Source: Reichenbachiella sp. 5M10 (lineage in GTDB: Bacteria > Bacteroidota > Bacteroidia > Cytophagales > Cyclobacteriaceae). From it: 64,000 nucleotides of DNA. Shown piece after piece: positions 18,774-28,280 of this stretch. The notes under the pieces were generated by a model. It saw nothing but the letters and a program-made list of their open reading frames with translations. It was not told the DNA's origin and ran no database searches. Each line of letters begins with the position of its first letter. The first letter of the stretch is position 1. The position numbers and the translations under genes were made by a program. The DNA is taken from NCBI RefSeq assembly GCF_002742335.1, contig NZ_MDGR01000007.1:3600501-3664500 (forward strand). Direction: 5' to 3'.

Positions 18774-19206
18774 CGACAGTAATATCTATCGCAGATTGTT
18801 CCACACTCACAGAGTCAAATGTATGAAAAGCAACCTTTAATTTAGCGTAATTAAAAAACGGTCCACAACGTTCGGACAGCCACTCCAAATCGCGATCATA
18901 AGTCAACTGCAATGTATCTACCGATACACCCGTCAGAAAATAGTAAGTCACAGAGTCCGCCGCAGGGTTCAGCTTGAACGAAAAGTAAGAAAGTGTATCT
19001 TCACTATTGTACAAAATGGTATCACTACCCTCTGCACTCACAAAATCGAAACGCAACGTGTCCAGTTCCAAAGAACGCTCATCATAAAACCCTATCACAA
19101 ACTCGTCGTAAGGTTGCTCCAGACTACAATCGGGATCATCTTTACACGACGACATCACCGCCGAGCACAAGAACATCCACACCACAAGCCACTTCATTTT
19201 TTTCAT
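18748..19206 (-). CDS. DUF6452 family lipoprotein
   Basis: A 152-residue lipoprotein with signal and lipobox VMSSC (Cys about 20). The Asp-rich stretch CKDDPDC follows immediately. The mature part is beta-rich, with repeated SDTILYNSEDTLSYFSF-like strands. It matches the DUF6452 family of Bacteroidota and overlaps the DUF6048 gene downstream. It follows the gene at 19216-20028 by 9 nt and is therefore in the ftsH operon. Function unknown. Confidence 0.82.
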   Translation of the reverse strand: MKKMKWLVVWMFLCSAVMSSCKDDPDCSLEQPYDEFVIGFYDERSLELDTLRFDFVSAEGSDTILYNSEDTLSYFSFKLNPAADSVTYYFLTGVSVDTLQLTYDRDLEWLSERCGPFFNYAKLKVAFHTFDSVSVEQSAIDITVDENIKIYN

Positions 19207-19215
19207 TCAATCACC

Positions 19216-20028
19216 TCAATTATGACCGCTAAGATACTGATATATCCTGAATCCCTTGACGTCAAAAACATATAGCCTGTCGCCAAAATACCTCACTCCC
19301 AATCCTCTCTCCTTTGGCATCTCTATTTGTCGCGTTCTGAAGGTATACAAATTAGTAAAAAGTAACTTGTCGTACTGCATACAGTAGATTTCATCCTTAA
19401 AAAAACCCCAACTAGATACTTCATCAAACAACATTGTATTCAGATAGTTTCCCAAATTATCAAACACAAGTACTCCTTGGCTAGCATCCATAAGATAGGT
19501 TCTGTTCTGGTGATTTTTGAGTTCTTCTATTTGTGCTGTATTCTGGTTGAGGATCTTCCCTAAACTTTTCACTTCCACAAGCGCACTCCGCCTAGGATCG
19601 AAGAGTTTCAATGAAAAATCATGCATATCTACCAACCATATGTTTTGCTGCATATCTGGAGCAATATCTGACACATAGCCGATCCCAAAATCGGAAAAAA
19701 GATACCGAACTGGTTCAGACAAATATCGATTAAGTATGATGACCTCTTGAAAATCACGATAAAAAAGATACACCCTAAACTGACTATTGAAATCTACTTG
19801 ATGCACTTTGTTACTGAGTCTAGGAGAGTACTCGAGCATCAATTGTCCATTTGCATCAAATTTCGCTAGATCTCCATTGCTTCTCGTCACGTATACCTCT
19901 CCTCGATTGTTCAAGTCAAAGCGGTCCACATCCAGCCATTCAACTCTCTTCTCCAACCTCCATTGCGCATACGCCCACTGTGTGCACATCAACAATCCGA
20001 TCATAAGACCCCATCCCCTCATCATCAT
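19216..20028 (-). CDS. Exported beta-propeller-like protein of unknown function
   Basis: A 270-residue protein with an N-terminal signal (about 1-21, ending QWAYAQ). The mature part has repeats of the type DVDRFDLNNRGEVYVTRSNGDLAKFDANGQL and YLMDASQGVLVFDNLGNYLN, which suggest blades of a 6-bladed or NHL-like propeller. I recognise no named family. Its ATG overlaps the stop of the upstream phosphoesterase gene (ATGA), so it is coupled to it. Together with the two downstream genes it forms an envelope-protein tail to the rsfS-ftsH operon. Confidence 0.7.
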   Translation of the reverse strand: MMMRGWGLMIGLLMCTQWAYAQWRLEKRVEWLDVDRFDLNNRGEVYVTRSNGDLAKFDANGQLMLEYSPRLSNKVHQVDFNSQFRVYLFYRDFQEVIILNRYLSEPVRYLFSDFGIGYVSDIAPDMQQNIWLVDMHDFSLKLFDPRRSALVEVKSLGKILNQNTAQIEELKNHQNRTYLMDASQGVLVFDNLGNYLNTMLFDEVSSWGFFKDEIYCMQYDKLLFTNLYTFRTRQIEMPKERGLGVRYFGDRLYVFDVKGFRIYQYLSGHN

Positions 20029-20780
20029 CCCTCAAACGTCAGCAACTCCAAGTTCTCTCCATCAAATCGCGCATAAGTAGATCGAGTAATCCAATCTCCT
20101 AAATTGCAATATATAGCGCCCTCCAGGTCTTGAAGTCGATCTATGTGACAATCCCCATACATGTAAAAATCATGTGGTGATAGCGCCTGTAAACCCTCAC
20201 TGTATCGGATCAAGTGAGCATCATCATTTTGCCCTTCCTTTTCTTTTCTGCTACGCCCCGACCATGCATTGGCCAAGGCGACTCCCACATCAGGGTGCAA
20301 CCACGAAAAAAGCCACTGGCAGAATGGGTTGGTAAACACCTTTTTTATTAACCTAAATTTCTTGTCTGCAGGATCTAGCCCATCACCATGCGCTATATGA
20401 AAATACTTACCATTGATCTGAACATCTTGAGCAGTAGCGTAGATAATTGCACTCACTTGCTCCTTTAGGTAATCCTTGATCCATAAGTCATGATTGCCTA
20501 TAAAAACGACTATCTGCACCCCTCTATCAGATAACTCTGCCAATTTGCCCAAAAAACGAACATACCCTTTGGGTACGACATGACGGTACTCGAACCAAAA
20601 ATCGAACAGGTCTCCTACCAAAAACAATACCCCCGCATCCTTGGCAATCTCATCAAGCCATCGGACGATTCGTTTCTCTCTCATCATAGACAGCTCCATA
20701 CTAGGAGCTCCCAAATGAAAATCACTCGCAAAATAAGCTTTCTGACCCTTGGGGAGTGTAAAGTAGTTTTGTTGCATCAA
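20025..20780 (-). CDS. lpxH: LpxH-like UDP-2,3-diacylglucosamine diphosphatase
   Basis: A calcineurin-like metallophosphoesterase of 251 residues. Metal-binding motifs are SDFHLG (19-24), VGDLFDFWFE (55-64), GNHDLWIK (95-102) and HGDG (130-133). Near residue 210, where the family usually has GHTH, it reads YGDCHIDR. LpxH removes UMP from UDP-2,3-diacylglucosamine to give lipid X in lipid A synthesis, at the inner face of the inner membrane. The gene lies 32 nt after ftsH. Two adjacent Met codons start it (20780, 20777). The LpxH assignment is likely for Bacteroidota proteins of this length but the changed last motif leaves some doubt. Confidence 0.8.
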   Translation of the reverse strand: MMQQNYFTLPKGQKAYFASDFHLGAPSMELSMMREKRIVRWLDEIAKDAGVLFLVGDLFDFWFEYRHVVPKGYVRFLGKLAELSDRGVQIVVFIGNHDLWIKDYLKEQVSAIIYATAQDVQINGKYFHIAHGDGLDPADKKFRLIKKVFTNPFCQWLFSWLHPDVGVALANAWSGRSRKEKEGQNDDAHLIRYSEGLQALSPHDFYMYGDCHIDRLQDLEGAIYCNLGDWITRSTYARFDGENLELLTFEG

Positions 20781-20812
20781 AAAAATTGGGACTTAAAGTC
20801 CCAATTTAATAT

Positions 20813-22909
20813 TTAGTTTTCTTTATCCGTCGTAGATTCTTCCAAATCCTTCGGGGAGTCTGGAGAGTCCTCTTGCTCCACCTCCGTTTTGATTGTCGAC
20901 TTCAACTCCTCTAGGTCCTTCTCATTCTTCTTCTCTTGCACTCCCTTGGTCTCTAGATCCCCATTGGTAAATGCTTGATAATTGGTTTCCCCCTCAAAAG
21001 GTCTCTTACCAATCAAAGTCTCCAGATCAGCCTGAAAAATAATCTCCTTCTCAAGAAGAGCTTGAGCGATACGCTCCAGCTCCACCTTCTTGTCAATCAG
21101 GAGAGCTTTGGTACGGCCGTACGCTTTGTCCACAATTGACTTAACTTCCTTATCTATCTTCTCAGCAGTCGCATCCGAATATGGCTTATTGAAATTGTAC
21201 TCCGACTGTTTCGAATCATAAAATGACAAATTACCGATGGCATCATTCATACCGTATACAGTGACTATACTATACGCCATCTTGGTAATTCGCTCTAGAT
21301 CACTCAAAGCCCCCGTAGAAATCTTACCAAAAATTATTTCCTCTGCAGCTCTACCACCCAGTGCCATACACATCTCGTCCAACAACTGTTCGGTCTGATA
21401 CAAATACTGCTCTTTGGGCAAATACTGTGCATACCCCAAAGCCGCTAACCCTCTCGGCACGATACTTACTTTGACCAATGGATCAGCATGCTCCAAAAAC
21501 CAACCAGCCACAGCGTGACCTGCTTCATGATAAGCTACTATCTTCTTCTCCTCAGGAGAGATGATCTTGCTTTTCTTCTCCAGTCCTCCAATCACACGGT
21601 CAATAGCATCTTGAAAATCTTTCGCATCCACTGCTTTTTTATCCTTACGCGCAGCAATCAGCGCAGCTTCATTACACACGTTAGCGATTTCTGCTCCCGC
21701 AAACCCTGGTGTTTGAGCAGCCAATTTTCTCGAATCAATATCCTTATCAACCTTGATCGGCCCCAAATGCACTTTAAATATAGCATCTCTACCGATGATA
21801 TCAGGTTTGTCTATACTGATCTGACGATCAAAACGCCCTGGTCTCAACAACGCCGAATCCAACACGTCAGGCCTGTTGGTAGCAGCCAATATAATCACTC
21901 CCGAATCTGTCGAAAAACCATCCATCTCCACAAGTAGTGAATTCAAGGTATTTTCTCTTTCATCGTTAGAACCTGGCATCTGTCCCTTGCCACGAGATCT
22001 ACCAATCGCATCAATCTCATCGATAAACACGATACAAGGAGCCTTTTCTTTGGCCTGCTTAAACAAGTCTCTAACCCGAGCAGCCCCTACCCCCACAAAC
22101 ATCTCCACGAAATCAGAGCCAGAAAGTGTAAAGAAAGGCACTCCTGCCTCCCCAGCTACGGCCTTCGCCAACAAAGTCTTACCTGTACCTGGAGGGCCGA
22201 CAAGCAAAGCTCCCTTTGGAATCTTACCTCCTAGTTTAGTGAATTTCGTTGGCGTCTTGAGAAAGTCTACAATTTCCTTCACCTCTTCCTTTGCCTCATC
22301 GAGACCTGCGACGTTTCCAAAAGTAATCTTCACCTTGTTTTCTGCATCGAACAAAGCAGCTTTAGATTTCCCAATATTGAAAATCTGCCCCCCAGGACCT
22401 CCTCCTCCTGTCATTCTACGCATCAACAACCAAAACCCTAGTATGATAATGATGAAGAACCCAGAATTAAGAAATATGTTGGTATAATCTGATTTTTCGT
22501 CCACATAATACTCATACTGCGGTCCATCCTTGAGTTGAGCATCCAAAGCATTTTTCTTCTGTACGAAAATATCCTTGCTTTCTATTTTGAAATAATACTG
22601 CGGACCGGACGAAGACATCCCCAAATTGTTTTGGTGTTCGAGATCTAGCTTGTACTTGCTATTTTCCAACGCCTCCTCCTTGAGTTGTACATCTACTATG
22701 TTTTGATTCCCGATTAGGGTTACCTTTTGCACATCATTGCTGAGCACCATTTCCTCAAACTTTCTAAAGGAAATCTCCTTTGCAGAATTATTGTTCGAAA
22801 AATATGAAATCCCAAAGATGAAAGTCATCAACCCAATAATCACCCATATCTGGTAATTGGGCTTGTTTGGTTGAGTCGCAGTATTCTTATTTTTTGGTTT
22901 ATCCGCCAT
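20813..22909 (-). CDS. ftsH: ATP-dependent zinc metalloprotease FtsH
   Basis: Membrane-anchored AAA protease of 698 residues that degrades misfolded membrane and regulatory proteins. It has two N-terminal helices (about 20-40 and 145-165) with a periplasmic segment between. The AAA domain has Walker A GPPGTGKT (near 238), Walker [12 protein letters not shown], and the second region of homology [13 protein letters not shown]. The Zn protease site is HEAGH (near 463), with a third ligand Asp further on (SDLERIT). The C-terminus is a long Glu/Lys-rich tail. It is preceded by rsfS (53 nt) and followed by the phosphoesterase gene. Confidence 0.98.
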   Translation of the reverse strand: MADKPKNKNTATQPNKPNYQIWVIIGLMTFIFGISYFSNNNSAKEISFRKFEEMVLSNDVQKVTLIGNQNIVDVQLKEEALENSKYKLDLEHQNNLGMSSSGPQYYFKIESKDIFVQKKNALDAQLKDGPQYEYYVDEKSDYTNIFLNSGFFIIIILGFWLLMRRMTGGGGPGGQIFNIGKSKAALFDAENKVKITFGNVAGLDEAKEEVKEIVDFLKTPTKFTKLGGKIPKGALLVGPPGTGKTLLAKAVAGEAGVPFFTLSGSDFVEMFVGVGAARVRDLFKQAKEKAPCIVFIDEIDAIGRSRGKGQMPGSNDERENTLNSLLVEMDGFSTDSGVIILAATNRPDVLDSALLRPGRFDRQISIDKPDIIGRDAIFKVHLGPIKVDKDIDSRKLAAQTPGFAGAEIANVCNEAALIAARKDKKAVDAKDFQDAIDRVIGGLEKKSKIISPEEKKIVAYHEAGHAVAGWFLEHADPLVKVSIVPRGLAALGYAQYLPKEQYLYQTEQLLDEMCMALGGRAAEEIIFGKISTGALSDLERITKMAYSIVTVYGMNDAIGNLSFYDSKQSEYNFNKPYSDATAEKIDKEVKSIVDKAYGRTKALLIDKKVELERIAQALLEKEIIFQADLETLIGKRPFEGETNYQAFTNGDLETKGVQEKKNEKDLEELKSTIKTEVEQEDSPDSPKDLEESTTDKEN

Positions 22910-22962
22910 TCTAATTTTTTCTTAAAAACTCTCTTGATTACGTTCTGATACAACTTAAGTTA

Positions 22963-23331
22963 TTATTCGACTTTACTGACCACTGCATCCCCCCACAGTT
23001 TCTCTAGGGAATAAAACTCTCTACGGTCTTTTCTAAAGATATGAACCACTACATCTGCATAATCCAGTAGAATCCACTCTTTATTTTCTCTACCTTCTTT
23101 ATGCCAAGGGTCAATTTTCAAGGATTTGTAAACTTCCTCTTCTACAGATTGGGCGATTGAATCCAGGTGGGTATCAGAATTACCTGAGCAAATTACGAAA
23201 TATTTGGCAACCGAATTGGAGATTTCTCTCAAATCCATGACAACAATGTCAGAAGCCTTTATTTCTTGCATTCCTTGTACCACTACCTGCTCCAGATTTT
23301 CAGATTTCTGGACATCCTTTACTTCTGTCAT
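22963..23331 (-). CDS. rsfS: Ribosomal silencing factor RsfS
   Basis: A 122-residue protein of the RsfS/DUF143 family that binds ribosomal protein L14 and blocks subunit joining when nutrients are short. Typical parts are DIVVMDLREISN, YFVICSGNSDTHLDSI and DPWHKEGRENKEWILLDYADVVVHIF, covering most of the chain. First gene of the rsfS-ftsH operon and divergent from birA, with overlapping control region at 23318-23359. Confidence 0.96.
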   Translation of the reverse strand: MTEVKDVQKSENLEQVVVQGMQEIKASDIVVMDLREISNSVAKYFVICSGNSDTHLDSIAQSVEEEVYKSLKIDPWHKEGRENKEWILLDYADVVVHIFRKDRREFYSLEKLWGDAVVSKVE

Positions 23332-23359
23332 ATATTGTATCTAATTTTGCACAAAATTA
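23318..23359. promoter_or_regulatory. Back-to-back divergent promoters of birA and rsfS
   Basis: Two TAnnTTTG boxes lie almost back to back on opposite strands: TAATTTTG at 23342-23349 (plus, for birA) and its mirror CAAAATTA at 23352-23359 (minus, for rsfS). They form an 18-bp near-palindrome with CA in the middle. For birA a TTTA at 23318-23321 lies 20 nt upstream of the box. The rsfS side has no clear -33 element. Confidence 0.6.
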
Positions 23360-23370
23360 ATCAAATAATA

Positions 23371-24126
23371 TTGCATAAATTCTTTGCCAAACCTCATAAA
23401 CTGGGTAAAAAAGTCCTCTTTCTGCCACAATGTCACTCTACCAACGAGATCGCCCTCTCTTTGGTCAACAATGGACACGGCACAGAAGGCACCACGATCC
23501 TCACCGATGACCAAACTAAAGGCAAGGGACAACGAGGCAATCTCTGGCACTCTCAAGCAGGAAAAAACCTGACATTTTCCTTTATACTACAGCCAACGTT
23601 CATCCCACTTGTTGCACAATTTGATCTCCACCTCATGGTGTCGTTGGCCGTCTACGATACTCTTGCACAAATCTTGGACGATCGTTTGACTATCAAATGG
23701 CCAAACGACCTCTACTACAACAATCAAAAAATCGGAGGTATTCTCATCGAAAATTCCGTACGTGGCACACAAATCGCGCACTCAGTTGTTGGTATTGGCA
23801 TCAACGTCAATCAAGACACTTTTGATCCTCCACTCAATGCTACCAGCCTCAAAATAATCATGGAAAAAGAACACTCCATCGATGATTTGGCAGAAACAAT
23901 CCTTCTCCATACAGAGAAATACTACGACCTTATCCGTGAACCCAAGCACACCCTGCGCCAGAGCTATGAAAAACATCTTTATCAAATTCATCAGTTAAAG
24001 CGCTATCAAGCGGATGGAGAAGTTTTCTCTGGAGAGATTCGTGGGGTGAGCCCACACGGACAACTTCGAATCGAACAACAAGGAAACTATCGACTCTTTC
24101 ATTTCAAAGAAGTTAGTTTTTTATAA
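23371..24126 (+). CDS. birA: Biotin--[acetyl-CoA-carboxylase] ligase
   Basis: Class-I (catalytic-only) biotin protein ligase that makes biotinyl-AMP and transfers biotin to carboxylase carriers. Motifs are CHSTNEIA, GKGQRGNLWHS (the biotinyl-AMP loop; usually GRGRRGR-like), KWPNDLYYN and GGILIEN. There is no N-terminal DNA-binding domain, as usual in this phylum. An ATG at 23266 gives 286 residues but would overlap rsfS by 66 nt and span the promoter, so I prefer the TTG at 23371 (251 residues), which lies about 15 nt after the expected transcription start. Start is uncertain; the enzyme call is not. Confidence 0.92.
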   Translation: MHKFFAKPHKLGKKVLFLPQCHSTNEIALSLVNNGHGTEGTTILTDDQTKGKGQRGNLWHSQAGKNLTFSFILQPTFIPLVAQFDLHLMVSLAVYDTLAQILDDRLTIKWPNDLYYNNQKIGGILIENSVRGTQIAHSVVGIGINVNQDTFDPPLNATSLKIIMEKEHSIDDLAETILLHTEKYYDLIREPKHTLRQSYEKHLYQIHQLKRYQADGEVFSGEIRGVSPHGQLRIEQQGNYRLFHFKEVSFL

Positions 24127-24166
24127 AAATGGCGATCACACGGTGACTTTGGCTACAACCAAAGGC

Positions 24167-24196
24167 TTTAAGTTTCAAGCAATTCACGTAACTTTG
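24167..24196 (+). promoter_or_regulatory. Promoter of ahcY
   Basis: TTTA (24167-24170), 18-nt spacer, TAACTTTG (24189-24196), 26 nt before the ATG. The -33 element is TTTA rather than TTTG, as at several other promoters in this window. Confidence 0.6.
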
Positions 24197-24222
24197 CACT
24201 CTCAATCTGAAAATATAGAATA

Positions 24223-25524
24223 ATGATAGATTCACAACTAAAGAACAAAGTAAAGGACATCAGTCTAGCTGACTGGGGGAGAAAAGAAATCAAACTTGCT
24301 GAAGCTGAGATGCCAGGCCTCATGTCCCTTAGAGAAGAGTACGGCGCTAGCCAGCCTTTGAAAGGTGCTAGAATTGCCGGCTGCCTTCACATGACCATCC
24401 AAACTGCTGTATTGATCGAAACATTAATCGAATTGGGCGCTGAGGTAACTTGGTCTTCATGTAACATTTTTTCCACACAAGATCATGCTGCAGCTGCCAT
24501 TGCAAAAGCTGACATTCCTGTTTTCGCATGGAAAGGGATGAACGAAGAAGAGTTTGACTGGTGCATTGAGCAAACTCTTTTTGCATTCGAAGGAGGCAAG
24601 CCTCTCAATATGATTCTAGACGATGGAGGTGACTTGACCAACATGGTGCTAGACAGATACCCTGAACTGGTCAAAGACATCAAAGGATTGTCAGAAGAAA
24701 CCACCACTGGAGTACATAGACTCCAAGAGAGAGAAGCCAAAGGCACACTACCTATGCCGGCAATCAATGTCAACGACTCTGTGACCAAGTCTAAATTTGA
24801 CAACAAATATGGATGTAAGGAATCACTCGTAGATGCAATCAGACGTGCCACGGACGTCATGATGGCTGGAAAAGTAGCTGTAGTAGCAGGATACGGTGAC
24901 GTAGGAAAAGGCTCTGCTGCCTCACTAAGAGGAGCTGGCGCACGAGTCATTGTCACAGAAATCGACCCAATATGCGCACTCCAAGCTGCAATGGATGGTT
25001 TTGCTGTGAAGAAAATGGATGATGCAGTCAAAGAGGGTGACATCATCGTCACCACTACGGGCAACAAAGACATCATCGTAGACCGTCATTTCAAAGCAAT
25101 GAAGGACAAAGCGATCGTATGTAACATCGGTCACTTTGACAATGAAATCGACGTATCATGGCTCAACAGCAATGCGACCAAGGATGAAATCAAGCCTCAA
25201 GTAGACCTATACACACTCGATGGCAAAGAGATTGTCCTCTTAGCAGAAGGTCGTTTGGTCAACTTGGGATGTGCTACTGGTCACCCATCATTCGTAATGT
25301 CCAACTCGTTTACCAACCAAACTTTGGCTCAACTGGAACTATGGACAAACACAGATGCGTACGAAAATAAAGTATATATGCTGCCTAAGCACCTCGATGA
25401 GAAAGTAGCTAAACTACACCTCGCTAAAATTGGTGTAGAGTTAGATGTACTTTCTGAAGAGCAAGCAGAATACATAGGTGTAACTGTAGAAGGCCCCTAC
25501 AAGCCTGAGTACTACAGATACTAA
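24223..25524 (+). CDS. ahcY: S-adenosyl-L-homocysteine hydrolase
   Basis: NAD-dependent enzyme (433 residues) that splits S-adenosylhomocysteine into adenosine and homocysteine, completing the methyl cycle. The NAD-binding Rossmann motif [15 protein letters not shown] is near residue 226; [11 protein letters not shown] near 305 and the C-terminal Lys-Pro-x-x-Tyr-Arg-Tyr end (KPEYYRY) are diagnostic. The N-terminal substrate-binding part has [14 protein letters not shown] and [14 protein letters not shown]. Transcribed alone and ended by the hairpin at 25547-25575. No SAH riboswitch is seen; the leader is only about 20-25 nt. Confidence 0.98.
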   Translation: MIDSQLKNKVKDISLADWGRKEIKLAEAEMPGLMSLREEYGASQPLKGARIAGCLHMTIQTAVLIETLIELGAEVTWSSCNIFSTQDHAAAAIAKADIPVFAWKGMNEEEFDWCIEQTLFAFEGGKPLNMILDDGGDLTNMVLDRYPELVKDIKGLSEETTTGVHRLQEREAKGTLPMPAINVNDSVTKSKFDNKYGCKESLVDAIRRATDVMMAGKVAVVAGYGDVGKGSAASLRGAGARVIVTEIDPICALQAAMDGFAVKKMDDAVKEGDIIVTTTGNKDIIVDRHFKAMKDKAIVCNIGHFDNEIDVSWLNSNATKDEIKPQVDLYTLDGKEIVLLAEGRLVNLGCATGHPSFVMSNSFTNQTLAQLELWTNTDAYENKVYMLPKHLDEKVAKLHLAKIGVELDVLSEEQAEYIGVTVEGPYKPEYYRY

Positions 25525-25546
25525 AATTCACTCTCAGAAAACCTGA

Positions 25547-25575
25547 AGCCTCACCCTCTCGGTGAGGCTTTTCTT
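25547..25575 (+). terminator. Rho-independent terminator of ahcY
   Basis: A perfect 9-bp stem AGCCTCACC / GGTGAGGCT with loop CTCTC is followed by TTTTCTT. Confidence 0.9.
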
Positions 25576-25651
25576 ATTATTAGTACCTAAACCCAACAAC
25601 CTATTGCATAGGTATTCGTTTGGTTGTTGAAACAGATATCCGTACCTCCGA

Positions 25652-26236
25652 ATGGAAGAACAAACTGAGAAGAAGCAGCACAATGACCGTGAGAAACAAC
25701 GGATCTTCGACGAGGAGTTCATGCCACACCTTGGTGCACTCTACAACTTCGCCTACAAACTCACCTATGACGAGGATGATTCCAAAGACCTAGTACAGGA
25801 CACCTTCATGAAATCCTTTCGGTTCATTGATTCTTTCCAAGAAGGAACTAATGCCAAAGCATGGCTGTTTAGAATTCTAAAAAACAGTTTCATCAATGAA
25901 TTTAGAAAAAAGAGCAAACAACCCTCCAAAGTCGATTACCAAGAGGTAGAAGGCTACTATAATTCGGAAGGAACAGAAAAACCCAGTGTCACCACGGATC
26001 TACGCGTAGACACTGTCAAAAACATGATGGGCGATGAGGTCACCAACGCGCTCAACAGCTTAGACGTAGATTTCAAAACGGTCATTTTCCTATGTGATCT
26101 CGAAGGCTTCACCTATGAGGAAATGTCAAAAATACTCGACATTCCGATCGGCACAGTACGATCTCGTATACACAGAGCAAGGAATTTGCTAAAGGAAAGG
26201 CTTGCGCAATACGCAGCTAGTATGGGCTACAAATAA
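25652..26236 (+). CDS. ECF RNA polymerase sigma factor (RpoE/SigW-like)
   Basis: A 194-residue extracytoplasmic-function sigma factor. Region 2 (about 25-95) includes YNFAYKLTYDEDDSKDLVQDTF and AWLFRILKNSFINEFR; region 4 (about 130-185) includes LDVDFKTVIFLCDLEGFTYEEMSKIL and GTVRSRIHRAR, the -35 reading helix. A zinc-finger anti-sigma gene follows, then gmk and nadD on the same strand. Upstream, TTTG (25619-25622) with N20 and TACCTCCG (25643-25650) just before the ATG is an imperfect promoter that would give a leaderless message; an autoregulated promoter of different sequence is also possible. Confidence 0.9.
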   Translation: MEEQTEKKQHNDREKQRIFDEEFMPHLGALYNFAYKLTYDEDDSKDLVQDTFMKSFRFIDSFQEGTNAKAWLFRILKNSFINEFRKKSKQPSKVDYQEVEGYYNSEGTEKPSVTTDLRVDTVKNMMGDEVTNALNSLDVDFKTVIFLCDLEGFTYEEMSKILDIPIGTVRSRIHRARNLLKERLAQYAASMGYK

Positions 26237-26288
26237 TAGAACCGTGGGGATAAAAAAAACATTCAACAACTTAAAATACCGTGCCGGC

Positions 26289-26522
26289 ATGGGCAATTGC
26301 TCTGAGTACATAGATTTGATTCACGATGTGGTTGACAATCAATCCACCCCTGCACAAGAAGAATATTTGAGAAGGCATCTCAAATTGTGTTTAAAATGCC
26401 TAGATGAACTAAATTTGGAAAAAGAATTGAAAAAAGCGATTCAGCTCAAGCTTGTCAATCAGGAAGTCCCTGCTGGACTCGCCGAATCCATCAAAAACAA
26501 AATCCAAAAGTCTAGCTCATAA
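26289..26522 (+). CDS. Zinc-finger (ZAS-type) anti-sigma factor
   Basis: A small cytoplasmic protein, 77 residues from the Met at 26289, with the zinc anti-sigma signature: an N-terminal CSEYIDLIHDVVDN helix and then HLKLCLKC (His-x3-Cys-x2-Cys) near residue 40. It should bind the sigma factor encoded 52 nt upstream. No membrane segment is present, so it is a soluble anti-sigma factor. The reading frame is open back to 26202, overlapping the sigma gene, and a GTG at 26244 is an alternative start; the Met at 26289 fits the start of the domain. It ends 3 nt before gmk. Confidence 0.8.
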   Translation: MGNCSEYIDLIHDVVDNQSTPAQEEYLRRHLKLCLKCLDELNLEKELKKAIQLKLVNQEVPAGLAESIKNKIQKSSS

Positions 26523-26525
26523 TCC

Positions 26526-27098
26526 ATGCACGAAGGTAAAGCCATCATTTTTTCAGCACCCTCTGGTTCTGGCAAAACTACTATAGTCAAACATCTCCTA
26601 TCCAAGCTCCCAGAACTCGCTTTTAGTATTTCCGCTTCGACGCGAGACAAAAGAGGTCGTAGTGAAACCCACGGCAAAGACTACCATTTCCTCACGCCAG
26701 ATGAATTCAAAACCAAGATCGATAACAACGAGTTCATAGAATGGGAAGAAGTCTATGAAGGCAACTTTTATGGCACACTCAAGTCCGAAATCGACAGAAT
26801 ATGGAAAAGTGGCAAACATGTCATATTTGATGTAGATGTCAAAGGAGGACTGAATCTCAAACAATACTTTGGAGACAAAGCTCTCGCGATTTTTGTCAAG
26901 GTGACGGATATCGAAACGCTATCCGAACGGCTCAAAGACCGAGGCACAGAAGATGAACAAAGTTTGTCCCGAAGATTGTTCAAAGCAAAATTTGAAATGT
27001 CTTTCGAAGACAAATTTGACACCACGATCGTCAATGAAGTCCTCGAGACCTCCTTTGCGGAAAGCGAAAAAATAGTTTCAGAATTCCTAAACTCATGA
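26526..27098 (+). CDS. gmk: Guanylate kinase
   Basis: 190 residues. Phosphorylates GMP to GDP. P-loop [10 protein letters not shown] (10-19), the GMP-binding [20 protein letters not shown] (about 36-55), and [15 protein letters not shown] (about 73) are the standard motifs. It overlaps nadD by 4 nt, so the two are probably translationally coupled, and it follows the anti-sigma gene by 3 nt. Confidence 0.98.
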   Translation: MHEGKAIIFSAPSGSGKTTIVKHLLSKLPELAFSISASTRDKRGRSETHGKDYHFLTPDEFKTKIDNNEFIEWEEVYEGNFYGTLKSEIDRIWKSGKHVIFDVDVKGGLNLKQYFGDKALAIFVKVTDIETLSERLKDRGTEDEQSLSRRLFKAKFEMSFEDKFDTTIVNEVLETSFAESEKIVSEFLNS

Positions 27099-27679
27099 GC
27101 AAATCTACGGTCGTCGGGTTGTTTTTCGGATCCTTCAACCCCATCCATATAGGGCACATGATCATTGCTCAGGCCATTATCGATTCGGGCTCTGTCGACG
27201 AACTATGGTTTGTAGTCAGTCCACAGAACCCGTTCAAAAAAAGCAAATCACTTCTACACGAGTTTGATCGATACGACATGGTGCAAGCAGCCATACAAGA
27301 CCAGCCCAAGATGAAAGTGTCAGATGTTGAATTTGGAATGCCTAAACCTAATTATACCGTAAAAACCTTAGCTGTACTAGCCGAAAAGCACCCTGACAAA
27401 CAGTTTAAACTCATCATGGGAGAGGACAATCTGACACACTTTCACAAATGGAAGAATTACGAGAGCATCCTCGCATACCATAGTTTGCTCATCTATCCAA
27501 GGCCCAATGCACGCGCGCCCAAAATTGACCTGCAAGACAAAATAGAAATGATCAAAGCACCTATGCTTCACATATCGGCGACATTCATCCGAGAGGCCAT
27601 AGAAAAGGGCCACTCGATCAAATATCTAGTAGCCCCTGAAGTTGAATTCTTTATTAAGAGTAAAAATCTTTACTCTTAG
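27095..27679 (+). CDS. nadD: Nicotinate-nucleotide adenylyltransferase
   Basis: 194 residues. Transfers AMP to nicotinate mononucleotide in NAD synthesis. The nucleotidyltransferase motif [18 protein letters not shown] (8-25) and the C-terminal [20 protein letters not shown] (the ISSTxIR motif) are clear. It overlaps gmk by 4 nt at the start and the convergent frr gene by 4 nt at the stop, so there is no room for a terminator between them. Confidence 0.97.
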   Translation: MSKSTVVGLFFGSFNPIHIGHMIIAQAIIDSGSVDELWFVVSPQNPFKKSKSLLHEFDRYDMVQAAIQDQPKMKVSDVEFGMPKPNYTVKTLAVLAEKHPDKQFKLIMGEDNLTHFHKWKNYESILAYHSLLIYPRPNARAPKIDLQDKIEMIKAPMLHISATFIREAIEKGHSIKYLVAPEVEFFIKSKNLYS

Positions 27680-28245
27680 ATCGTCATGATGTCTTTTTCT
27701 TTCGCTTCGATGAGTGCATCGATTTTCAGTACATGACTGTCCGTTATTTTCTGTACTTCGGCCTCAGCGTCTTTGACAGAATCCTCTGACACTCCTTCCA
27801 CACCGTCTTTCAATAGTTTCTTCAAAGAATCGTTCGTGTCCTTTCTTACGTTTCGGATACTGACTTTTCCATTTTCGCCCTCTCCTTTGGCTTGTTTGAC
27901 GAGGTCTCTACGGCGGTCCTCTGTCAATGGAGGGATATTGATACGAATCTGCTCCCCGTCATTCTGAGGATTAAGACCTAGATCACTATTGATGATGGCA
28001 CGTTCGATATTTGAAATGACATTTTTTTCCCAAGGCTTGATCGCGAGTGTTCGTGCATCTGGAGTGGTAATAGAGGCTACCTGTGTGATAGGAGTCGGGC
28101 TACCATAGTACTCCACCATCAATCCATCCAGCATGGTTGGCGCTGCCTTCCCTGCTCGAATTTTGGTCAACTCATGCTGACAATGACTGACAGATTTATC
28201 CATTAGCTCTTTAGCCTCTTCCAAAAACATTTCTATCTCTTCCAT
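27676..28245 (-). CDS. frr: Ribosome recycling factor
   Basis: 189 residues. Splits post-termination ribosomes with EF-G. Standard sequence throughout: the N-terminal helix, ELTKIRAGKAAP (about 25), MVEYYGSPTPITQVA (about 43), and RINIPPLTEDRRRDLVKQAK (about 103). It is the second gene of a pyrH-frr operon with a 35-nt gap, a common gene pair in bacteria. Confidence 0.98.
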   Translation of the reverse strand: MEEIEMFLEEAKELMDKSVSHCQHELTKIRAGKAAPTMLDGLMVEYYGSPTPITQVASITTPDARTLAIKPWEKNVISNIERAIINSDLGLNPQNDGEQIRINIPPLTEDRRRDLVKQAKGEGENGKVSIRNVRKDTNDSLKKLLKDGVEGVSEDSVKDAEAEVQKITDSHVLKIDALIEAKEKDIMTI

Positions 28246-28280
28246 GTCTTACTATTTTTATGATTGAGTATTTCTATAAA

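Noticed and set aside
21876-22487. 203-residue open frame antisense to ftsH
   Set aside because: It mirrors the AAA domain of ftsH and has no family features; a shadow frame.
23266-23370. Longer birA start at 23266
   Set aside because: It would overlap rsfS and cross both divergent promoters; the extra residues are a hydrophobic shadow of the rsfS 5' end.
24483-25076. 197-residue open frame antisense to ahcY
   Set aside because: Low-complexity Ser/Ala/Thr-rich shadow of the ahcY codons with no start context.
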